NCBI GenBank assembly: GCA_030407005.1
Contig: JAUDYN010000001.1
Span: forward strand, 124,001 to 188,000
DNA from: Desarmillaria ectypa
Taxonomy: Eukaryota > Basidiomycota > Agaricomycetes > Agaricales > Physalacriaceae
Reading direction: 5' to 3'
DNA: 64,000 nt
The notes under the pieces are model-generated. The model had not been told where the DNA came from and did no database searches. It saw only the letters and a program-made list of their open reading frames with translations. Shown one piece after another: positions 58,250 through 64,000 of this stretch. Numbering within the stretch: the first letter of the stretch is position 1; each line of letters begins with the position of its first letter. Both the position numbers and the translations under genes were made by a program.

Positions 58250-60310
58250 CTCTCTTTCTCACACTGAGCCCTGAAGAATTTCTGTCAGATCATCATTATC
58301 CCAATTGGTCTCTTCTTTTTATACATATCTTTGAGAGCTTTCCATGCTTCTGCCAATATCTTCAAATCTGAAACATAGACCAATAGGCCATCAGATACTT
58401 ATAATCTGATTGTTGATAGAGCTTTTCAGTCACTCTTTGATCATGTAGCTTTTGTAGCAGCATCTGCTAGTACCTGCTATGTAAATGGGATGTATGTATA
58501 GTAGTAGATAATCAAGTAGGTATTTTGTTAGGGCCAGAGCCCATAACCTATTGTAAGCAGTAGAGAATGAGTCTGTAAAAATAAGAATTAATTAAGTCTC
58601 TTAAGCAAGAGATGCCCTACTTAAATACATTTTATGTACTTCTAGAATTTATTATAAACTACTAAATATATCTACTTTTGCAGTTCAAAGTTCATGCTGC
58701 TGACTAATACTGAAGCTTTAAGAGTATTTTCATAAATGCTCAGAATTACTTTTTTCAATATAATGTCAGGTCAAAGAAATAGTCCAGTCAAATAATGATA
58801 CTAACTGCAAACATCTTTTTCATGCCTTCCACTATATCTTCACCAATCTTTATGATCCACCTATGAGTAGCATTCTTGTGAGGAATATAAAGAGTTGATG
58901 TGAAATAGTGGGTATATATTAAGAGGTCTGAAAACTCCTTGTGATTGACCTTTTCAAATAGCTGATCACAGACAACTATCTATTTGGCAAGAAGTTGCTC
59001 AAACTTCTCTTGATCCCTTGGCCTCTAGTATGATCAGTCAGATAATAATAAATAAGAATGAAAAAAAAATTCTTATCATTGCATTAGCAGCCTGCTTTTC
59101 AAAGGCATGCATAATATTTTCTGCTACAGACTCAAGTTTTTGATATACTCTGTCACCTGGCTTAGATTCAGGACCTTCTTACTAGCAGCAAGCTCAATCT
59201 CCTCATTAGAGATAACTGCTTGAGGATTGGTATTCAGATGCACCTTGAGTATTAGATACAAGCAGTGTATTGGTGTTGACACAGATTTGAGATTGCTAAT
59301 AAGTCTTGGGAAATATAGTGAGTCAGAAATGAAAGAAGTAACTATACACTATTTAAACTGCTCCTCATAGCTCTAGTGATAATTAGAACTTATTTATTGC
59401 TGGGGAAACACTTGTAGTGTTTACTATCATCACTTTTCCATGTACCATCAGCACCATGACCAAATTTGTCATAAAAGTAGTATATTAGATTGCATTTGCT
59501 GCCTGCCTAGAGGAGATAGATGTTAGTGCATATAGACAATGGACAGTGAGAAAACAGAATACCTTGTGTGGTTTTCAAGCACCAGTAGCACTTGAAGTTG
59601 GCTGTACCCCAGGTCTATCATCATTAGATTCCTTATTATAAGGAGCATTACTGTTAGAGTGAGTTGATTTCTGTTCATCATCATCATCCTCAGCATCCTC
59701 AATAGTGACTTTATATGCAGTTTGCTTGTATTTTGAACCAGCTGTCATTTTGGATGGCAAAATTTCAGCTAGCTGAAATAGACTCAGCACTATAGAAAAA
59801 CACAGGCAAATGATTTTCATACCTCAGAGTTGAGAACTATAATATCAGAATTGTCAGAATCACTTAAGCCACTATCCTCATCATCTGTCTCAAAATCACT
59901 GTCCTTCTGTATTGTCATCATTATTGACATTCAAACCAGTCTCTTCACTATGCCTTGTCTTCTTGCTCTTCTTCCATCAGTGCTGTCATTTTGAAACAAC
60001 AGGTTTAATTGTGATCCTGTATTCATCCAGCTTCTCAGCCTCCAGGATATTCTTCATCTAACCTGCCTTTACAGCATGTTGTCCACAGCTGAGTAGTTCT
60101 GTTCAAGATTAGTGACTAGTCAACATATGGGAGACATTGAATGATACATACCTGATACTTGGGGCTCAGAGGCAGCTTCAGATCCTACCATTAGTATATT
60201 GTCATCTGCATCATGATAAAAGTTGATTTTTGAGGGAAATTTCAAGTTTTCATCAACATTGAGAGCACACTAATTTGCCATGATGCTCAGAATAGGGTGG
60301 TAAGTCTGCA
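58250..60310 (-). pseudogene. hAT-like DNA transposase relic
   Basis: Minus-strand text in shifting frames. Near 60,250-60,160: LKFPSKINFYHDADDNILMV. At 59,820-59,575: an acidic linker (TIEDAEDDDDEQKS). Near 59,460: GHGADGTWKSDDSKHYKCF. Near 59,020-58,800: a conserved-looking block IVVCDQLFEKVNHKEFSDLL, then TSTLYIPHKNATHRWIIKIG and EDIVEGMKKMF. This order and wording fit hAT-superfamily transposases of fungi, judged from memory. Stops and frame changes are frequent and CG is nearly absent, so it is inactive. No terminal repeats or 8-bp duplications were located. Confidence 0.5.
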
Positions 60311-61250
60311 AAAAAAAAAAAGTACCATTATATACTCATTCATGGACTCTGGGTTAAAACTGAGGCATATTTGACAGGTGCACAGGCCATGCATGGCCAA
60401 TTTATTTCAAAATATGAGCAAGTAGTAAAGGGATGAAACAGGGCAGAGGCAGCAGAAGCAGAGAAGAGCAAGTATTTATGCCTGTCATGAGAATTAGAGC
60501 TTTATGTGAGTGAGCAAAATAAGAGCTGGCTGTAACATTGCAGAGATCACAGTGCCAGTGTATTGTGGTATGATGTTGAGCACATGGCAAACACATGTAC
60601 AGCATAATCTGATGAGGATTATTTTTAGATATATACATGGCTATTGATTACTATATGATGGCTGTGTTTATATGATTGCTAATGGGATATGGGATGTCTG
60701 TATACTGTCTGTCTCTGGGCAAATTATTTCATTTGTTAATACAAAATGTATCTAGATACTAAATCAGTAAAGAGAATGAAGAGATCAGTCTCCAAGCATA
60801 GCAACTTGTACTACCACACCATGGGTGACAGACATAGCATGGAATATGGGCCATGTCCAAGTTCTGATATACACACTATGTTGGGATTTGCAACTTCAAG
60901 CATGTGCCAGAAGATTCCCGAACCTCTGGTACCATCAATTTGGCATGATACTAGGATATAATTAGGTACTTTAGTAGAACATTCTAGATACATTCTGTAG
61001 TATTTAAGGAGCTCATCTCGAGATCTAGTAGCTAATAATTTAGTATTCTCTACTCAACAAGCCTCCCACTGCAATAGTTACAACATACTATGCCCAGAAT
61101 GTATTGTTCCTTATATTTTGAACTTAGTGAAGGGGATACGGGCATCATTAAAGTAGGTCACTCACTTCTGGCTCCTCTATAGACTTGAAGCTTGATCTCT
61201 TCCACCGTCAATTTCTTAATGCTATTAATTATTGAGGGCAGCTTCAAAAG
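60311..61250. other. Right part of CG-poor island, no gene seen
   Basis: Starts with an A-rich run (near 60,308). Short frames only. CG dinucleotides reappear from about 61,190. Confidence 0.35.
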
Positions 61251-61708
61251 ACTCTTTCTCTTCAGGTTTATCATAATACAATCAATCAAATGAAACCGAC
61301 ATCATGCAAGACCTCTGCAGCAAGCGTTTCTCAGCCTGATTAACTCACGTATTTCATTTTAAGATAGATGTCCCTTGCATCATGATGCATACCCACTGCA
61401 CAGATAGGAAGAGATGACGAACGTTCGAGATAGTCCTATTATTTGCAGAGTATCCCAGCCGTAGTCTTGAAACGAGTGGAAACCAAAACATTAACGATGA
61501 ACTGAGGAATATCATGCCAACGAAATTGGATAGGTTTAGCAGTCAAGCATACTTCGTGGGTCTCATCTCTGGTTTGTTACGGCATGAAGAGAGAGCGGAA
61601 TAAGTCTATTATCAAATTATACCTTAACCAGTTACGATAAAATAAAGAAATACGGAAATAGTATCTCTTTACGATTTACCGGAACGTGCAAATTCGATAT
61701 ATCCCAAT
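61251..61708. other. Intergenic between island and GH28 gene
   Basis: Normal CG content, no gene. Contains the 3' region of the polygalacturonase gene. Confidence 0.4.
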
Positions 61709-63613
61709 CTAATATGACCCACCAGAGATCTATAGTCGATGTCAGAGGGTTATTTCAGACGTGAACAAAGGAAAGACATACAGTGGCCGATTCAGAAGAG
61801 ACTGTTCCAGCTGAGCCACCAGTAATTATAAGCTCAGAGAAATCCCATTTCCTGCGAAGGGCCACGCTTAACATCATTCCAATATCATTGCAGAAAGTGA
61901 ATTTACCCTGAGCAGTTGCCGCAGTCAACAGTGAGTCGCTTCGCCCCATCTTCGACCCTACAAGAGCGTGAGTACAGAGTCCAAGAGCAGAGGTCAATGA
62001 GAGGCACAGCTTACTTGACTGTAGTAGCGCTACCAGTGAAGTTCACGCCTCTGTAAATGAATGGATCAGACGACCGATTTACCTCATGCATGCAGAGGCT
62101 ACTCACGAAATAGGACCGCCAGTCCCAGGAGTACCATCGTCATTGGGGTAGGACTGTGAGATCAAGACACCGTATTTGGTGATACCGCTGATGTTGTTAC
62201 TGTAAAGAATTGGTTAGTATACTGTCTTAGCAGAAGACTTGGTGGTATTCACCCAGAGTACGTGATGCCCGACACTTTAGCGCTTGTGGCCGACGCTTGG
62301 ACCTTGATTCTGCAAGGCATCCGACATTAGAACAGCAAGTGAAGGTAAAAGACGCATAGTCATACCTGAGTCCATACATGGAGTTCGTAACAATGTTCCC
62401 AGAGATGGTCACACCGGTGACTGTGTCGCCAGTAGCAACGGAACCAACAGAAATGCCATGGCCTCCAGAGCACTGGTTGTTCTTGAAACTAAAAAGAGTA
62501 CTTGAGTGAGACCTCTCACCGACTCGAACCCGGTTATAAACACGTACACGATGTTAGAGCCTGAGTTGATGGCGATACAATCATCCTGGTTCTTGACGAC
62601 GGAGTTTTGGATCGTGACATTGTCAGCAGAAACGTCGAAACCCTGCATATCCGTAAGTCCTCCTCATTCATTAGATGAACGTTCACACTTACGTCGGTAT
62701 TGTGACCAAGGCTGTTGGTGTCACCAGCACTATTGTCGACCTAGAGATGGCAGATAAGCCGACTGAGACGTGAACATAGAAACATGACGTCGTACGGTGA
62801 TGGTGTCAAAGTTGAGTCCGTCGCTGTTACCGATAGAGACAGCTTGTGCGGGGCTGTTCAAGACCTATCACTGATGTTAGTATTGTCTACAAAGAGGGGA
62901 AAGGAAGTCTCACCGTGAATTGAGAGTACGTGCCGGAGCCCTTGAACCTAGATGAAGATTTGAACGTTTGAACATAATATGTAATGAAAGAGCTCACTTC
63001 AATAAGGGATGGGGTTTAGAGACCCCACTGTTCGAACCTTTGCCGTCCCAGTAGGAGGCACCGTTTCCCTGAGCAAAATATTTTACAAGAGAAGGCGTGA
63101 CCACTAGCTCGACTTACGTCAAACTTATGTCCTGCACCCTTGAACGTGATATTGTCTCCGTCGATAGTGAACAGGGGACCAGACGCTATGAAGGAAAGAT
63201 GCATTGAGTGTTCAACTGGCTTACTCATAAAGCATACGCACTGGAGGTCTTGGCGAACGTGATATCGCCAGCCATAGTGACAGTTGCGCCGGCTTGGGGC
63301 TGTTGAAGGTATATATGAGCGAGCGCGTTAAGCCGTCATAAAGTATGGGATCTTACTGAGAGCGTCAAGGTGCCTGTGAAGTATGCATGTCAGCAAGAAG
63401 GCACTGGGAAGAGAAAACATCCTCCAGCTTACTTCCATTCAGGACAGTGAACGCGTTGATGGTGACCGACGAGCAGCTAGATATCGAAGAAGCGGCGGAA
63501 ACGGAGTCAACAACGCAACTCGCACGCGCTTCAAGGTCCTCTGCGGGCAGAGCCGACACGAGCGCTAGCACGGCGGCAGTGAAGATGAACTGGTAGAATG
63601 CGTGTCCGAACAT
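61709..63613 (-). CDS. Endo-polygalacturonase (GH28), secreted
   Basis: Cuts alpha-1,4-galacturonan in pectin. The start at 63613 opens a signal peptide and propeptide, MFGHAFYQFIFTAAVLALVS then ALPAEDLEARASC, the latter a likely Kex2-type processing region. Parallel beta-helix text follows in about ten short exons: SGPLFTIDGDNITFKGAGHK, GASYWDGKGSNSGVSKPHP, FTVLNSPAQAVSIG. All four GH28 signatures are present: HNTDGFDVS, NQDDCIAINSG, CSGGHGISVGS and YGLRIKV. The C-terminal exons give RLTVDCGNCSG joined to KWDFSELIITGGSAGTVSSE; a last intron (GTATGT to CTATAG) leads to ISGGSY and the stop at 61709-61711. About 370 residues, normal length. Intact and probably active. Confidence 0.92.
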
Positions 63614-64000
63614 TTGACCGATATATGAAGGGAAGCAAAGGATGCTGGTCACTCTGACATTAAGGAATGCATTAAATACCACGGCGCTGGATGAACCACG
63701 GATATTTATTAGTATAAAATTAGCAGCAAGACGACGGCAATGTCGTCGAGCCGTTGATTTGGGTCGACACAATGCTATGGAGAAATTCCAGTCGCCGCCT
63801 TCTTGAACTTGCACAAATCAAGGAGTCCGGCCTGATTTGATTTGGACCATGGAAATCCTTTCTCATACTAATATTCACAATTAAATTAACAAAATACTGG
63901 TCTTTAGTGTTTAAACTCACCCGCAATTCGAGCTCTGCTAAGGACCGGAGTGTTCATGTATCACGTCCCTGTCCATTGCTTTGTCAGCAGTCTCTAATTC
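63614..64000. other. Upstream region of GH28 gene
   Basis: Promoter of the polygalacturonase gene, with a TATA-like stretch on the minus strand near 63,710 (tttatactaataaata on that strand). No further gene recognised before the window edge. Confidence 0.4.

Larger units (their letters stand above)
46013..61250. other. CG-depleted, AT-rich transposon island
   Basis: From about 46.0 to 61.2 kb CG dinucleotides are rare, whereas both flanks have them at ordinary density. By eye I find about two dozen CGs in the first 6.9 kb of the retrotransposon. The part left of the element (46013-46931) and the part right of the hAT relic (60311-61250) hold no recognisable gene; the left edge reads like a decayed coding piece (ITAAEKAIKQYP). 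The exception is the CG-rich insertion at 53788-55100. Interpretation: heavily methylated, mutation-laden heterochromatin. Confidence 0.8.

Noticed and set aside
1..64000. CRISPR arrays, rRNA, tRNA genes, bacterial operons
   Set aside because: No regularly spaced direct repeats, no cloverleaf or rRNA core sequences were recognised by eye; a tRNA could be missed without a covariance search.

Overview
The window looks like a chromosomal segment of a filamentous basidiomycete, most likely an Agaricomycete. Genes are broken by many 45-80 nt GT-AG introns. The recognisable families are fungal (GCN1 with a TM-anchored GH5 glucanase, CE16 esterase, GH28 polygalacturonase, TEA/ATTS regulator), and there are Agaricomycete-style F-box genes. 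No prokaryotic operon, CRISPR array, rRNA or tRNA was recognised. All gene models were read by eye from the sequence, so exon borders are inferences unless stated otherwise.

Layout: neutral ceramidase (0.5-4.3 kb, +), a small unknown gene (4.6-5.2, +), a TEA/ATTS transcription factor (5.5-7.0, -), a membrane-anchored exo-beta-1,3-glucanase (9.5-12.2, -), an F-box gene (14.1-15.6, -), a membrane-anchored beta-rich unknown (18.0-19.6, -) and a frameshifted F-box gene (20.6-21.9, +). Next come the very long GCN1 gene (22.3-31.4, -), a divergently transcribed PrpF-type isomerase (31.7-32.9, +), a carboxymuconate-cyclase-like beta-propeller (33.4-34.6, +), a small unknown (35.2-35.8, -), an epoxide-hydrolase gene lacking its nucleophile region (36.4-37.6, -) and a secreted protein with an in-frame stop (38.0-39.0, -).

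From 39 to 43 kb lies a duplicated, partly decayed locus. Its best member is a 254-codon ORF with four copies of an F-x-x-W repeat that I cannot assign to any family. A CE16 acetylesterase (44.1-45.5, -) and a GH28 polygalacturonase (61.7-63.6, -) bracket a 15-kb island (about 46.0-61.2 kb) that is AT-rich and almost free of CG dinucleotides.

The island contains a full-length, dead Ty3/gypsy chromovirus-type retrotransposon (46937-56387) with 407-bp LTRs and a perfect TGTGA target duplication, a cluster of head-to-head LTR fragments, and a hAT-like transposase relic. Stops in pol are nearly all TGA where related elements have CGA arginine codons. The two LTRs differ almost only by transitions, often as TG in one copy against CA in the other. 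Both patterns point to deamination of methylated CpG. A 1.3-kb insertion inside the integrase region is rich in CG and therefore appears to have arrived later.

Functionally the cellular genes fall into wall and polysaccharide turnover (GH5, CE16, GH28), lipid and small-molecule metabolism (ceramidase, epoxide hydrolase, PrpF, lactonase-like), nutrient-stress translation control (GCN1) and developmental regulation (TEA factor). I see no gene cluster acting as one pathway.
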